Shown: positions 1-8,682, counted from the stretch's first letter. The stretch: 8,902 nt of DNA from Citrobacter sp. (GCA_019415335.1 DXKH01000018.1:1-8902); one strand, 5' to 3'. Translations and numbers: made by a program. Notes: a model not told the origin generated them from the letters alone.

Positions 1-1
1 C

Positions 2-694
2 GATCACGGTATTGGTCTGGTGGCACTACGTAATGCCAACCACTGGATGCGCGGCGGCAGCTACGGCTGGCAGGCGGCGGAAAAAGGCTATATTGGCATT
101 TGCTGGACCAACTCCATCGCCGTAATGCCACCGTGGGGCGCAAAAGAGTGTCGCATCGGCACCAACCCGCTGATCGTCGCCATTCCTTCCACGCCGATCA
201 CCATGGTCGATATGTCGATGTCGATGTTCTCTTACGGCATGTTAGAAGTTAATCGCCTGGCAGGTCGTCAGCTCCCGGTAGATGGTGGCTTTGATGATGA
301 GGGCAATTTGACCAAAGAACCTGGCGTTATTGAGAAAAATCGCCGCATTTTGCCGATGGGCTACTGGAAAGGTTCGGGCATGTCGATTGTGCTGGATATG
401 ATCGCTACCCTCCTTTCTGACGGCGCATCGGTTGCCGAAGTCACCGAGGACAACAGCGACGAATACGGCATTTCACAAATTTTTATTGCCATTGAAGTGG
501 ACAAGCTTATCGACGGTCCCACCCGCGATGCCAAACTGCAACGCATTATGGATTACGTTACCAGTGCCGAGCGTGCTGACGAAAATCAGGCCATTCGCTT
601 ACCCGGCCACGAATTTACTACCCTGCTGGCAGAAAACCGCCGTAACGGTATTACCGTTGATGACAGCGTGTGGGCAAAAATCCAGGCGTTATAA
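2..694 (+). CDS. dlgD: 2,3-diketo-L-gulonate reductase, C-terminal 230 codons (5' end outside window)
   Basis: Partial gene, also called yiaK. The enzyme is a cytoplasmic NADH-dependent reductase of the malate/L-lactate dehydrogenase (Ldh2/YlbC) family, not the Rossmann type; it converts 2,3-diketo-L-gulonate to 3-keto-L-gulonate. The reading frame is open from base 2 ([15 protein letters not shown]) to the stop at 692-694. The 230 visible codons align with residues 103-332 of the 332-residue K-12 protein as I recall it, so about 102 N-terminal residues, including catalytic His44, lie off the left edge. Visible family features are the NANHW segment with His116, the CRIGTNPL stretch, and ITMVDMS (about 168-174), which lines the NAD site in the known structure. 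The GTG at base 20 is internal, not the real start. First gene of the operon in the window; yiaL follows after 11 bases. I see no sign of damage. Confidence 0.95.
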   Translation, partial: DHGIGLVALRNANHWMRGGSYGWQAAEKGYIGICWTNSIAVMPPWGAKECRIGTNPLIVAIPSTPITMVDMSMSMFSYGMLEVNRLAGRQLPVDGGFDDEGNLTKEPGVIEKNRRILPMGYWKGSGMSIVLDMIATLLSDGASVAEVTEDNSDEYGISQIFIAIEVDKLIDGPTRDAKLQRIMDYVTSAERADENQAIRLPGHEFTTLLAENRRNGITVDDSVWAKIQAL

Positions 695-702
695 GGAGAT
701 AA

Positions 703-1170
<468 letters not shown>

Positions 1171-1192
1171 AAAATGATTACTGGAGCACATA

Positions 1193-2113
1193 ATGAAAAC
1201 GAATAATGCCGGTTATATTATCGGCGCGTATCCCTGTGCACCTTCTTTTCACCAAAGAAGTGAAGAGGAAGAGAAGGATTTCTGGCGACAATTATCTGAG
1301 ACTCCAGACATTTTGGGTCTGGAACAACCTTGCCTGGAAAATTTTCACCCTCTTGGCGATCAATGGTTACTCCGTCATACGCCAGAGAGCTGGAAATTTG
1401 TCGTCACCGCAGTGATGGAAACCATGCGTCGCCGCAGCGAAAACAGCGGGTTTGGTCTCGCCTCCAGTGATGAAGAACAGCGCCAGGCCTGCGTGGCGTA
1501 CTACCGCCACCTGTTCAATAAAATCAACGCATTGCAGGCTAATAAAGTGCTCGCACTGGCGCTCCAGGCTGCACCGTTAGCAACGAATCCTAATGTTATG
1601 CAAGCGACGGACGCTTTTGCCCGCTCATTGAAAGAAATCGCCAGTTGGGACTGGCCGTGCAAGCTGGTGCTGGAACACTGCGACGCCATGACATCTTCTT
1701 CCCCCCGAAAAGGCTTTTTGCCTTTAGAAAATGTGCTGGAAGTTATTACCGATTATGACATCAGCATCTGTATCAACTGGGCGCGCTCTGCCATTGAAGG
1801 GCGCAATACAACGCTGCCGCTGACCCACACCCAAATGGCGAAACAAGCCGGAAAACTCGGCGCGTTGATGTTCTCTGGTACGACGCTAAACGGGGCATAC
1901 GGCGAATGGCAGGATTTACACGCACCGTTTGCACCATTCTGCGCAGAAAGCCTGATGACCACAGATCATGTTCGCGAGTTATTTAATGTAGCAGAATCGT
2001 CAACATTGCATTTTGCTGGCATCAAGCTACTGGAAATAAATGCGACGGCTGATGTGCACCATCGCATCGAAATATTACGTAACGGCATTCACTCTCTGAA
2101 TGAATCTCGCTAA
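1193..2113 (+). CDS. DUF4862-like protein, putative TIM-barrel sugar enzyme (extra gene in the yia operon)
   Basis: A 306-residue protein with no signal peptide or membrane segment, so probably cytoplasmic. Its length and overall look match my recollection of the uncharacterised DUF4862 family; no function is known to me. K-12 has no gene here. The pattern resembles xylose-isomerase-like TIM barrels: acidic or polar residues at ends of predicted strands, namely LGLEQP (Glu44), LVLEHCDA (161-164 EHCD), CINWARS (Asn195), LMFSGT (Ser228), DLHAP (Asp241, His243) and IKLLEI (Lys278, Glu281). An isomerase, epimerase or lyase role on a keto-sugar is inference only. The ATG is preceded by TGGAG (1182-1186), and the gene starts 22 bases after yiaL, so it is probably co-transcribed. 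A 113-bp AT-rich spacer separates it from yiaM. The Klebsiella yia operon has extra genes yiaX1 and yiaX2 after yiaL; whether this is one of them cannot be settled here. Confidence 0.85.
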   Translation: MKTNNAGYIIGAYPCAPSFHQRSEEEEKDFWRQLSETPDILGLEQPCLENFHPLGDQWLLRHTPESWKFVVTAVMETMRRRSENSGFGLASSDEEQRQACVAYYRHLFNKINALQANKVLALALQAAPLATNPNVMQATDAFARSLKEIASWDWPCKLVLEHCDAMTSSSPRKGFLPLENVLEVITDYDISICINWARSAIEGRNTTLPLTHTQMAKQAGKLGALMFSGTTLNGAYGEWQDLHAPFAPFCAESLMTTDHVRELFNVAESSTLHFAGIKLLEINATADVHHRIEILRNGIHSLNESR

Positions 2114-2226
2114 ATAGATCCGCTTATATATCACTTTGAATATCTAATTAGCCGTTTTCTGATAATTATTACGAATATTAACAACATTAGCGCATAAAAA
2201 ATATTGCATAACCAGAAGGACTCGTT
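2114..2226. other. AT-rich spacer before the TRAP transporter genes
   Basis: This 113-base stretch is the longest non-coding gap in the window and is strikingly AT-rich compared with the genes around it. It ends in AGAAGGA (2214-2220), a good ribosome binding site for yiaM. A weak promoter-like pair is present, TTGAAT at 2136-2141 and GATAAT at 2161-2166, but the 19-base gap is longer than ideal. I see no strong terminator hairpin, riboswitch or small ORF. It could hold an internal promoter or simply be a recombination scar. Confidence 0.6.
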
Positions 2227-2694
2227 ATGAAACGGATACTCGAAGGCATTCTTGCGATCATCATCGCAATACTGTCTTGTATTATTTTTATTAATATCAT
2301 TCTTCGATATGGATTCCACACAAGTATATTATCGATTGATGAATTATCCCGACTTTTATTTGTCTGGTTAACCTTTATTGGCGCAATCGTTGCTTATATG
2401 GACAACAGCCATGTGCAGGTTACTTTTTTAGTCGAAAAACTCTCACCGGCTAATCAACAACGTGTTTCGCTGCTAACCCATACGCTCATTTTATTGCTGT
2501 GTCTGGGGCTGGCCTGGGGCGCTATAGAAAAAACAGCGCAAGACTGGAGCAACTTATCGCCCATTCTTGGCGTCCCCGTTGGCTTAATGTACGCCGCCGC
2601 TATCCCCACCAGTCTGATTATCGCATTGCTGGAATTGCGTCACTTATACCGGCAGTTCACAAATACCCCCAGCCGAAACCAACAAGGAGCCTGA
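2227..2694 (+). CDS. yiaM: TRAP transporter small membrane subunit (DctQ type) for 2,3-diketo-L-gulonate
   Basis: A 155-residue inner-membrane protein, the DctQ-type small subunit of the YiaMNO tripartite ATP-independent periplasmic transporter. In K-12 the complex imports 2,3-diketo-L-gulonate using an ion gradient. Four hydrophobic segments are visible: about 5-26, 37-58, 80-101 and 116-138. The family hallmark follows the first segment: ILRYGF, then [17 protein letters not shown] (about 36-52), then the [11 protein letters not shown] loop. The ATG is set by AGAAGGA at 2214-2220. yiaN follows after two bases and its ribosome binding site lies inside the yiaM end, which suggests translational coupling. 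This is the most divergent gene of the operon against remembered K-12 YiaM: I estimate about three quarters identical, with many changes in the third segment and the C-terminal tail, while lyxK downstream is nearly identical. Confidence 0.93.
   Translation: MKRILEGILAIIIAILSCIIFINIILRYGFHTSILSIDELSRLLFVWLTFIGAIVAYMDNSHVQVTFLVEKLSPANQQRVSLLTHTLILLLCLGLAWGAIEKTAQDWSNLSPILGVPVGLMYAAAIPTSLIIALLELRHLYRQFTNTPSRNQQGA
2684..2689 (+). promoter_or_regulatory. Ribosome binding site that fixes the yiaN start
   Basis: AAGGAG sits inside the last codons of yiaM, seven bases before the ATG at 2697. This supports 2697 as the yiaN start over upstream in-frame starts, which would overlap yiaM by up to about 200 bases and add a non-hydrophobic tail unlike the family. 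Confidence 0.8.
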
Positions 2695-2696
2695 CG

Positions 2697-3974
2697 ATGA
2701 CAATCCTTATATTTATTGTCAGTTTGTTAGGGGCTATCGCAATTGGTGTTCCCATCGCCTGGGCATTATTGTTGTGCGGCATCTCATTGATGTTCTGGAT
2801 GGATATCTTTGATGTGCAAATTCTGGCACAAACGTTGGTAAATGGCGCAGACAGCTTCTCCCTGTTAGCCATCCCCTTCTTTGTACTGGCGGGTGAGATC
2901 ATGAACGCGGGCGGCCTGTCGCAACGTATCGTCGACTTGCCAATGAAACTGGTAGGCCACAGGCCAGGCGGTCTGGGTTACGTGGGCGTGCTGGCAGCGA
3001 TGATCATGGCAAGCCTGTCCGGTTCTGCGGTTGCTGATACCGCAGCTGTCGCCGCGCTGCTGGTGCCGATGATGCGCCAGGCCAACTATCCGGTAAACCG
3101 CGCCGCCGGGCTTATCGGTTCCGGCGGGATTATTGCGGCCATTATCCCACCTTCCATACCACTCATTATCTTCGGCGTCTCCAGCGGACTCTCCATCAGT
3201 AAGCTGTTTATGGCGGGCATCGCACCGGGCATCATGATGGGCGTCACGCTGATGGTTACCTGGTGGTGGCAGGCAAAACGACTGAATTTACCTTGTCAGC
3301 CGAAAGCCTCACTGCGAGAAGTCTGGCAATCCTTAGTTTCCGGTATTTGGGCGCTCTTTTTACCGATAATTATTATTGGCGGTTTCCGTTCGGGGTTATT
3401 TACACCGACCGAAGCAGGCGCGGTTGCCGCCTTCTACGCTCTGTTCGTCTCGGTGGTGGTCTATCGCGAGATGACCTTCTCCACGCTTTATCATGTGCTG
3501 ATTAACGCGGCAAAAACCACATCCGTGGTGATGTTCCTGGTGGCCTCTGCTGCGGTATCTGCATGGCTTATTACGATCGCCGAATTACCCATGATGGTAT
3601 CGGAGCTATTACAACCGTTGGTTGATTCGCCTCGCTTATTATTCATCGTCATTATGCTCGCTATTATGGTGATCAGTACGGTCATGGACTTAACGCCTAC
3701 CGTATTAATTCTTACACCAGTATTAATGCCATTAGTGAAAGAAGCGGGAATAGATCCGGTCTATTTCGGCATCATGTTTATTATCAACTGTTCAATATCA
3801 CTGATTACGCCTCCAGTCGGTAATGTTCTTAACGTGGTATGCGGCGTGGCGAAACTTAAATTTGACGATGCGGTAAAAGGCGTTGCGCCTTACGTCATGG
3901 TTTTATTCATGTTGTTAGCATTATTTATTTTTATACCGGAGCTCATTACCGCTCCTCTTAAATGGATGAGTTAA
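2697..3974 (+). CDS. yiaN: TRAP transporter large membrane subunit (DctM type) for 2,3-diketo-L-gulonate
   Basis: A 425-residue polytopic inner-membrane protein, the DctM-type subunit that forms the transport path of YiaMNO; the length equals that of K-12 YiaN. Roughly 11-12 hydrophobic segments run through the protein. Family landmarks: LAIPFFVLAGEIMNAGGL (57-74), the ion-site-like SLSGSAVAD (106-114), IIPPSIP (149-155), GLFTPTEAGAVAAFYAL (233-249), MDLTPTVLILTPVLMPL (330-346) and ITPPVGNVLNV (370-380). Odd points: positions that I recall as nearly invariant in DctM proteins are changed. GGIIA is followed by Ala148 where K-12 has Pro, Ser327-Thr328 stand where K-12 has Gly-Met before the MDLTP motif, and Ser368 replaces Gly before LITPP. 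The gene is intact with no frameshift, so these look like real variation. The identity to K-12 seems lower than for lyxK or the sgb genes. yiaO follows after 12 bases. Confidence 0.94.
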   Translation: MTILIFIVSLLGAIAIGVPIAWALLLCGISLMFWMDIFDVQILAQTLVNGADSFSLLAIPFFVLAGEIMNAGGLSQRIVDLPMKLVGHRPGGLGYVGVLAAMIMASLSGSAVADTAAVAALLVPMMRQANYPVNRAAGLIGSGGIIAAIIPPSIPLIIFGVSSGLSISKLFMAGIAPGIMMGVTLMVTWWWQAKRLNLPCQPKASLREVWQSLVSGIWALFLPIIIIGGFRSGLFTPTEAGAVAAFYALFVSVVVYREMTFSTLYHVLINAAKTTSVVMFLVASAAVSAWLITIAELPMMVSELLQPLVDSPRLLFIVIMLAIMVISTVMDLTPTVLILTPVLMPLVKEAGIDPVYFGIMFIINCSISLITPPVGNVLNVVCGVAKLKFDDAVKGVAPYVMVLFMLLALFIFIPELITAPLKWMS

Positions 3975-3986
3975 AAGGAAATCATA

Positions 3987-4973
3987 ATGAAATTACGTTC
4001 TGTAACCTACGCTTTATTAATTGCCGGAGTGGCGACGTTCAGCACATCTTCTCTGGCGGCACAATCATTACGTTTCGGTTATGAAACCTCACAAACCGAT
4101 TCACAACATATTGCGGCGAAAAAATTTAATGAATTACTGCAGGAAAAAACCAAAGGCGAACTGAAATTAAAACTGTTCCCGGATAGCACCCTTGGTAATG
4201 CGCAGGCGATGATCAGCGGCGTGCGTGGCGGCACTATTGATATGGAGATGTCTGGCTCTAACAACTTTACGGGACTCTCGCCTGTCATCAACCTGCTCGA
4301 TGTCCCGTTCCTGTTCCGCGATACCGCTCACGCGCATAAAACGCTCGACGGCAAAGTCGGTGATGACCTGAAAGTCTCCCTTGAAGGTAAAGGGCTGAAA
4401 GTGCTGGCTTACTGGGAAAACGGCTGGCGCGATGTCACCAACTCACGCCAGCCAGTTAAAACACCTGCCGACCTGAAAGGACTAAAAATCCGCACCAACA
4501 ACAGCCCGATGAATATCGCCGCATTTAAAGTTTTTGGCGCTAACCCGATCCCGATGCCGTTTGCCGAAGTCTATACCGGGCTGGAAACCCGCACTATCGA
4601 CGCTCAGGAACACCCGATCAACGTCGTCTGGTCAGCAAAATTTTTCGAAGTGCAGAAGTACCTTTCTCTGACCCATCACGCCTATTCCCCACTTCTGGTG
4701 GTGATCAACAAAGCGAAGTTTGATGGCTTAACCCCGGAGTTCCAGCAGGCACTGATCTCATCTGCGCAGGAAGCGGGTAGCTATCAGCGCAAACTGGTCG
4801 CCGAAGATCAGCAAAAAATCATCGACGGTATGAAAGAAGCGGGCGTGGAAGTCATCACCGATCTCGACCGCAAAGCCTTTAGCGATGCGCTGGGTACCCA
4901 GGTCCGTGACATGTTTGTTAAAGATGTTCCGCAGGGTGCTGATCTGCTGAAAGCCGTGGATGAGGTGCAATAA
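3987..4973 (+). CDS. yiaO: TRAP transporter periplasmic 2,3-diketo-L-gulonate-binding protein (DctP type)
   Basis: A 328-residue periplasmic solute-binding protein that captures 2,3-diketo-L-gulonate and hands it to YiaMN. A Sec signal peptide is clear: MKLR, a hydrophobic core at about 8-18, then SSLAAQS, with cleavage after residue 24 or 25. The mature part starts with the DctP-like LRFGYETSQTDSQHIAAKKF. Arg169 in LKGLKIRT matches the conserved arginine that binds the ligand carboxylate in TRAP binding proteins, and the PFAEVYTGLETRTIDAQE stretch (191-208) is the second family signature; both are intact. Start set by AAGGAA at 3975-3980, directly after the yiaN stop. Close to the K-12 sequence as I recall it, with scattered substitutions (for example LLIAGVAT in the signal peptide). 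The lyxK ATG follows three bases after the stop. Confidence 0.95.
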   Translation: MKLRSVTYALLIAGVATFSTSSLAAQSLRFGYETSQTDSQHIAAKKFNELLQEKTKGELKLKLFPDSTLGNAQAMISGVRGGTIDMEMSGSNNFTGLSPVINLLDVPFLFRDTAHAHKTLDGKVGDDLKVSLEGKGLKVLAYWENGWRDVTNSRQPVKTPADLKGLKIRTNNSPMNIAAFKVFGANPIPMPFAEVYTGLETRTIDAQEHPINVVWSAKFFEVQKYLSLTHHAYSPLLVVINKAKFDGLTPEFQQALISSAQEAGSYQRKLVAEDQQKIIDGMKEAGVEVITDLDRKAFSDALGTQVRDMFVKDVPQGADLLKAVDEVQ

Positions 4974-4976
4974 ACC

Positions 4977-6473
4977 ATGACGCAATACTGGCTGGGGTTA
5001 GATTGTGGCGGTAGCTGGCTGAAAGCCGGGCTGTATGACCGAGAAGGCCGGGAGGCGGGCGTGCAGCGCCTGCCGCTGTGCGCATTAAGTCCACAGCCAG
5101 GCTGGGCAGAGCGCGACATGGCAGAACTGTGGCAATGTTGCACTGCTGTCATTCGCTCCCTGCTTACCCATTCTGGCGTCAGCGGGGAACAAATTGTCGG
5201 TATCGGCATCTCCGCGCAGGGAAAGGGCTTATTTCTACTTGATAAAAACGACAAACCGCTCGGTAACGCCATTTTGTCCTCGGATCGCCGGGCGATGGAA
5301 ATCGTTCGTCGCTGGCAGGAAGATGGCATCCCGGAAAAACTCTATCCGCTGACCCGACAAACCTTATGGACCGGGCATCCGGTGTCGCTGTTACGCTGGC
5401 TGAAAGAGCACGAACCAGAACGCTACGCGCAAATTGGCTGCGTGATGATGACGCACGACTACCTGCGCTGGTGTTTAACCGGCGTCAAAGGTTGCGAAGA
5501 GAGCAATATTTCTGAGTCCAATCTCTACAACATGAGTCGCGGGGAATATGACCCGTGTCTTACCGACTGGCTGGGGATTGCTGAAATCAATCACGCCCTG
5601 CCGCCTGTTGTCGGATCTGCCGAAATCTGCGGGGAAATCACCGCTCAGACAGCCGTACTGACCGGTCTGAAAGCGGGTACCCCCGTTGTCGGCGGCCTGT
5701 TTGATGTGGTTTCCACCGCACTCTGCGCCGGACTCGAAGACGAATTCACCCTCAATGCGGTGATGGGGACCTGGGCGGTGACCAGCGGCATAACCCACGG
5801 TTTACGTGACGGTGAAGCGCATCCGTATGTCTATGGTCGCTACGTTAACGATGGTCAATTTATCGTTCACGAAGCCAGCCCCACCTCTTCCGGCAATCTC
5901 GAATGGTTTACCGCACAGTGGGGAGAAATCTCATTTGCTGAGATTAATCAGGCCGTTGCCAGTTTGCCGAAAGCCGGTGGCGATCTCTTTTTCCTGCCGT
6001 TCCTGTATGGCAGCAACGCCGGACTCGAGATGACCAGTGGTTTCTACGGGATGCAGGCCATTCACACCCGTGCACACCTCTTACAGGCCATCTATGAAGG
6101 GGTGGTGTTCAGCCATATGACCCATCTCAACCGGATGCGCGAACGTTTTACTGATGTGCACACCCTGCGCGTCACTGGCGGCCCGGCGCACTCCGATGTC
6201 TGGATGCAAATGCTGGCGGACGTCAGCGGTCTGCGTATCGAGCTGCCGCAGGTGGAAGAAACCGGCTGCTTTGGTGCGGCACTTGCCGCCCGCGTCGGTA
6301 CCAGGGTTTATCGCGATTTCAGCGAAGCCCAACGTGACTTGCGACACCCGGTACGCACCCTGCAGCCGGATATGGCCGCGCATCAGCTTTACCAACAAAA
6401 ATACCAACGCTATCAACATCTCATTGCCGCACTTCAGGGTTATCACGCCCGCATCAAGGAGCACACATTATGA
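4977..6473 (+). CDS. lyxK: L-xylulose / 3-keto-L-gulonate kinase (FGGY family)
   Basis: A 498-residue cytoplasmic carbohydrate kinase, also called yiaP. It phosphorylates L-xylulose and, in the diketo-gulonate route, 3-keto-L-gulonate to its 6-phosphate with ATP. The FGGY fold is plain: N-terminal phosphate loop LGLDCGGSWLKAGLYD (6-21), GIGISAQGKGLFLLD (75-89), the catalytic-base region GGLFDVVSTALCAG (239-252) with Asp243, and the C-terminal nucleotide-site signature VTGGPAHSDVWMQMLAD (399-415) followed by EETGCFGAALAA. Length and sequence are almost those of K-12 LyxK, with a handful of substitutions (for example RDF near 447 and [10 protein letters not shown] at the end). No classic purine-rich site lies in the three-base gap; GAGGTG at 4963-4968, inside the yiaO end, probably serves as ribosome binding site. 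The stop overlaps the sgbH start as ATGA. Confidence 0.96.
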   Translation: MTQYWLGLDCGGSWLKAGLYDREGREAGVQRLPLCALSPQPGWAERDMAELWQCCTAVIRSLLTHSGVSGEQIVGIGISAQGKGLFLLDKNDKPLGNAILSSDRRAMEIVRRWQEDGIPEKLYPLTRQTLWTGHPVSLLRWLKEHEPERYAQIGCVMMTHDYLRWCLTGVKGCEESNISESNLYNMSRGEYDPCLTDWLGIAEINHALPPVVGSAEICGEITAQTAVLTGLKAGTPVVGGLFDVVSTALCAGLEDEFTLNAVMGTWAVTSGITHGLRDGEAHPYVYGRYVNDGQFIVHEASPTSSGNLEWFTAQWGEISFAEINQAVASLPKAGGDLFFLPFLYGSNAGLEMTSGFYGMQAIHTRAHLLQAIYEGVVFSHMTHLNRMRERFTDVHTLRVTGGPAHSDVWMQMLADVSGLRIELPQVEETGCFGAALAARVGTRVYRDFSEAQRDLRHPVRTLQPDMAAHQLYQQKYQRYQHLIAALQGYHARIKEHTL

Positions 6474-7132
6474 GTCGACCACTTCTGCAACTGGCCCTCG
6501 ACCACTCATCACTTGAAACCGCGCAGCGCGACGTGACGCGGTTAAAAGACAGCGTCGATATTGTCGAAGCAGGCACCATTCTCTGTTTAAACGAAGGGCT
6601 TGGCGCCGTGAAAGCCTTGCGCGAACAGTGCCCTGACAAAATCATCGTTGCCGACTGGAAGGTCGCCGACGCGGGTGAAACGCTCGCGCAACAGGCATTT
6701 GGCGCAGGCGCTAACTGGATGACCATCATCTGCGCCGCGCCGCTCGCCACGGTGGAAAAAGGCCACGCGATGGCACAGAACTGCGGCGGTGAAATTCAGA
6801 TCGAGCTATTCGGCAACTGGACGCTGGACGATGCCCGTGACTGGCATCGTATTGGTGTACGACAGGCGATTTATCATCGTGGTCGTGACGCGCAGGCCAG
6901 CGGGCAACAGTGGGGCGAGGCCGATCTGGCACGCATGAAGGCGCTTTCCGATATCGGCCTTGAGCTTTCCATTACCGGCGGGATTACCCCTGCTGACCTG
7001 CCGCTGTTTAAAGAGATCCGCGTGAAAGCGTTTATTGCCGGACGGTCGCTGGCAGGCGCAGCAAATCCGGCGCAAGTGGCCGCTGATTTTCATGCGCAAA
7101 TCGACTCCATCTGGGGAGGCAAGCGTGCGTAA
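6470..7132 (+). CDS. sgbH: 3-keto-L-gulonate-6-phosphate decarboxylase
   Basis: A 220-residue cytoplasmic enzyme, also called yiaQ, paralogue of UlaD. It decarboxylates 3-keto-L-gulonate 6-phosphate to L-xylulose 5-phosphate and CO2, using Mg2+. It belongs to the orotidine-5'-phosphate decarboxylase suprafamily (TIM barrel). The family's active-site residues are all present at the expected numbers: Asp11 (LALDH), Glu33 (VEAGT), the Asp62-Lys64-Asp67 set (DWKVAD), Glu112 (IELFG), His136 and Arg139 (YHRGRD), then the phosphate-binding TGGITP (169-174) and Arg192 (AGRSLAG). AAGGAG at 6456-6461 inside lyxK drives the ATG, which overlaps the lyxK stop by four bases. The 3' end overlaps sgbU by eight bases, so the downstream epimerases are probably translationally coupled. 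Normal length, no defect seen. Confidence 0.96.
   Translation: MSRPLLQLALDHSSLETAQRDVTRLKDSVDIVEAGTILCLNEGLGAVKALREQCPDKIIVADWKVADAGETLAQQAFGAGANWMTIICAAPLATVEKGHAMAQNCGGEIQIELFGNWTLDDARDWHRIGVRQAIYHRGRDAQASGQQWGEADLARMKALSDIGLELSITGGITPADLPLFKEIRVKAFIAGRSLAGAANPAQVAADFHAQIDSIWGGKRA
7113..7119 (+). promoter_or_regulatory. Ribosome binding site that fixes the GTG start of sgbU
   Basis: GGGGAGG lies inside the sgbH end, five bases before the GTG at 7125. It supports this GTG over the in-frame ATG at 7035, which would add 30 residues that only repeat sgbH in another frame. Confidence 0.75.
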
Positions 7133-7985
7133 TCATCCGTTAGGCATTTATGAAAAAGCGCTGGCGAAAGATCTCTCCTGGCCGGAGCGGCTGGTGCTGG
7201 CAAAAAGCTGTGGCTTTGATTTTGTCGAAATGTCGGTGGATGAAACCGACGAACGGTTGTCACGTCTTGACTGGAGCGCCGCACAACGTGCTTCGCTGGT
7301 CACTGCGATGATCGAAACGGGTGTTGCTATTCCGTCAATGTGCCTGTCCGCACATCGTCGTTTTCCTTTTGGTAGCCGGGACGACGCCGTGCGCCAGCGG
7401 GCGCGGGAGATTATGAGTAAAGCGATTCGCCTGGCGCGCGATCTCGGCATTCGTACTATTCAACTGGCAGGTTACGACGTCTATTACGAAGACCATGACG
7501 AAGGCACCCAGCAACGGTTTGCTGAAGGGCTGGCGTGGGCGGTTGAACAGGCAGCGGCATCACAAGTCATGCTGGCGGTGGAGATTATGGACACCGCGTT
7601 TATGAACTCTATCAGCAAATGGAAAAAGTGGGACGAAATGCTTGCGTCACCGTGGTTCACCGTTTACCCGGACGTCGGCAATCTCAGCGCCTGGGGCAAT
7701 GATGTTCCCGCCGAACTGAAACTGGGCATCGACCGTATCGCCGCCATCCACCTGAAAGACACTCAACCCGTTACCGAACATAGCCCCGGACAGTTCCGCG
7801 ATGTGCCGTTTGGCGAAGGCTGTGTCGATTTTGTTGGCATCTTCAAAACGCTGCATGAGCTGAACTATCGCGGTTCTTTCCTGATTGAGATGTGGACCGA
7901 AAAAGCCAAAGAGCCGGTGCTGGAGATTATTCAGGCGCGGCGCTGGATTGAAGCGCGTATGCAGGAGGCCGGATTTATATGTTAG
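7125..7985 (+). CDS. sgbU: L-xylulose-5-phosphate 3-epimerase (UlaE/SgbU family)
   Basis: A 286-residue cytoplasmic TIM-barrel epimerase, also called yiaR, paralogue of UlaE. It is expected to convert L-xylulose 5-phosphate to L-ribulose 5-phosphate. The xylose-isomerase-like metal set is visible: Glu153 (AVEIMD), Asp183 (YPDVGN), His209 (AIHLKD) and Glu255 (LIEMW); the two glutamates are the probable acid-base pair. Other conserved pieces are the [11 protein letters not shown] strand (30-40), SAHRRFPFG (75-83) and RDVPFGEG (225-232). A GTG start at 7125 is chosen because the protein then begins [20 protein letters not shown], matching K-12 start and length, and a strong GGGGAGG lies just upstream. 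It overlaps sgbH by eight bases and sgbE by seven. Intact and close to K-12. Confidence 0.95.
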   Translation: MRNHPLGIYEKALAKDLSWPERLVLAKSCGFDFVEMSVDETDERLSRLDWSAAQRASLVTAMIETGVAIPSMCLSAHRRFPFGSRDDAVRQRAREIMSKAIRLARDLGIRTIQLAGYDVYYEDHDEGTQQRFAEGLAWAVEQAAASQVMLAVEIMDTAFMNSISKWKKWDEMLASPWFTVYPDVGNLSAWGNDVPAELKLGIDRIAAIHLKDTQPVTEHSPGQFRDVPFGEGCVDFVGIFKTLHELNYRGSFLIEMWTEKAKEPVLEIIQARRWIEARMQEAGFIC

Positions 7986-8674
7986 AGCAACTGAAAGCTG
8001 ACGTGCTGGCGGCAAACCTGGCGCTTCCCGTTCATCATCTGGTGACGTTCACCTGGGGCAATGTCAGCGCGATAGACGAAACACGGCAATGGATGGTGAT
8101 TAAGCCTTCCGGCGTTGAGTATGAGGTAATGACCGCCGACGATATGGTGGTGGTTGAGATAGCCAGCGGCAAGGTGGTGGAAGGCAGCAAAAAGCCCTCT
8201 TCCGACACGCCAACGCATCTGGCGCTTTACCGTCGCTTTGCGGAGATTGGCGGCATAGTGCATACCCACTCGCGCCACGCCACCATCTGGTCGCAGGCCG
8301 GACTTGATCTCCCCGCCTGGGGCACTACTCACGCTGATTATTTTTACGGAGCCATCCCCTGCACGCGCCTGATGACCGCAGAAGAGATCAACGGTGAGTA
8401 TGAATACCAGACCGGCGAAGTGATCATTAAAACCTTCGAAGAGCGTGGGTTGAACCCGGCACAAATCCCGGCGGTACTGGTGCATTCTCACGGCCCGTTC
8501 GCCTGGGGAAAAAATGCCGCCGATGCGGTGCATAACGCCGTGGTACTGGAAGAGTGCGCCTATATGGGTCTGTTCTCGCGCCAGCTTGCGCCACAGCTCC
8601 CTGCGATGCAAAACGAACTGCTGGATAAGCACTACCTGCGTAAGCATGGGGCCAATGCCTATTACGGGCAGTAA
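7979..8674 (+). CDS. sgbE: L-ribulose-5-phosphate 4-epimerase
   Basis: A 231-residue cytoplasmic zinc enzyme, also called yiaS, paralogue of AraD and UlaF in the class II aldolase/adducin family. It converts L-ribulose 5-phosphate to D-xylulose 5-phosphate, the exit into the pentose phosphate pathway. AraD-type residues are in register: Asn28 and Lys42 near the phosphate site (TWGNVS, IKPSG), Asp76 (SSDTPTH), zinc ligands His95 and His97 (HTHSRH) and His171 (VHSHGPF), catalytic Asp120 (THADYF) and Tyr229 (NAYYGQ, at the C-terminus). Length equals that of AraD. The ATG lies seven bases inside sgbU, behind AGGAGG at 7963-7968. Last gene of the operon; a hairpin and a convergent regulator gene follow. 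Nothing odd seen. Confidence 0.96.
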   Translation: MLEQLKADVLAANLALPVHHLVTFTWGNVSAIDETRQWMVIKPSGVEYEVMTADDMVVVEIASGKVVEGSKKPSSDTPTHLALYRRFAEIGGIVHTHSRHATIWSQAGLDLPAWGTTHADYFYGAIPCTRLMTAEEINGEYEYQTGEVIIKTFEERGLNPAQIPAVLVHSHGPFAWGKNAADAVHNAVVLEECAYMGLFSRQLAPQLPAMQNELLDKHYLRKHGANAYYGQ

Positions 8675-8682
8675 TCCCTCAC

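Noticed and set aside
20..22. GTG at base 20 as the start of the first gene
   Set aside because: The frame is open to the left edge and the preceding codons (DHGIGL) continue the YiaK family sequence, so the gene begins outside the window.
2499..2696. Longer upstream start for yiaN, giving 491 residues
   Set aside because: The extension lies inside yiaM in another frame, is charged rather than hydrophobic, and the ATG at 2697 has a well placed ribosome binding site and yields the usual 425 residues.
4808..5329. Minus-strand frame of 173 codons across the yiaO-lyxK junction
   Set aside because: Both + strand genes are fully intact here and the product (rich in Ser, Arg and Pro) resembles no family I know. 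A shadow.
7035..7124. Upstream ATG for sgbU, adding 30 residues
   Set aside because: It lies inside sgbH out of frame and lacks family similarity; the GTG at 7125 has a strong ribosome binding site and gives the expected 286 residues.
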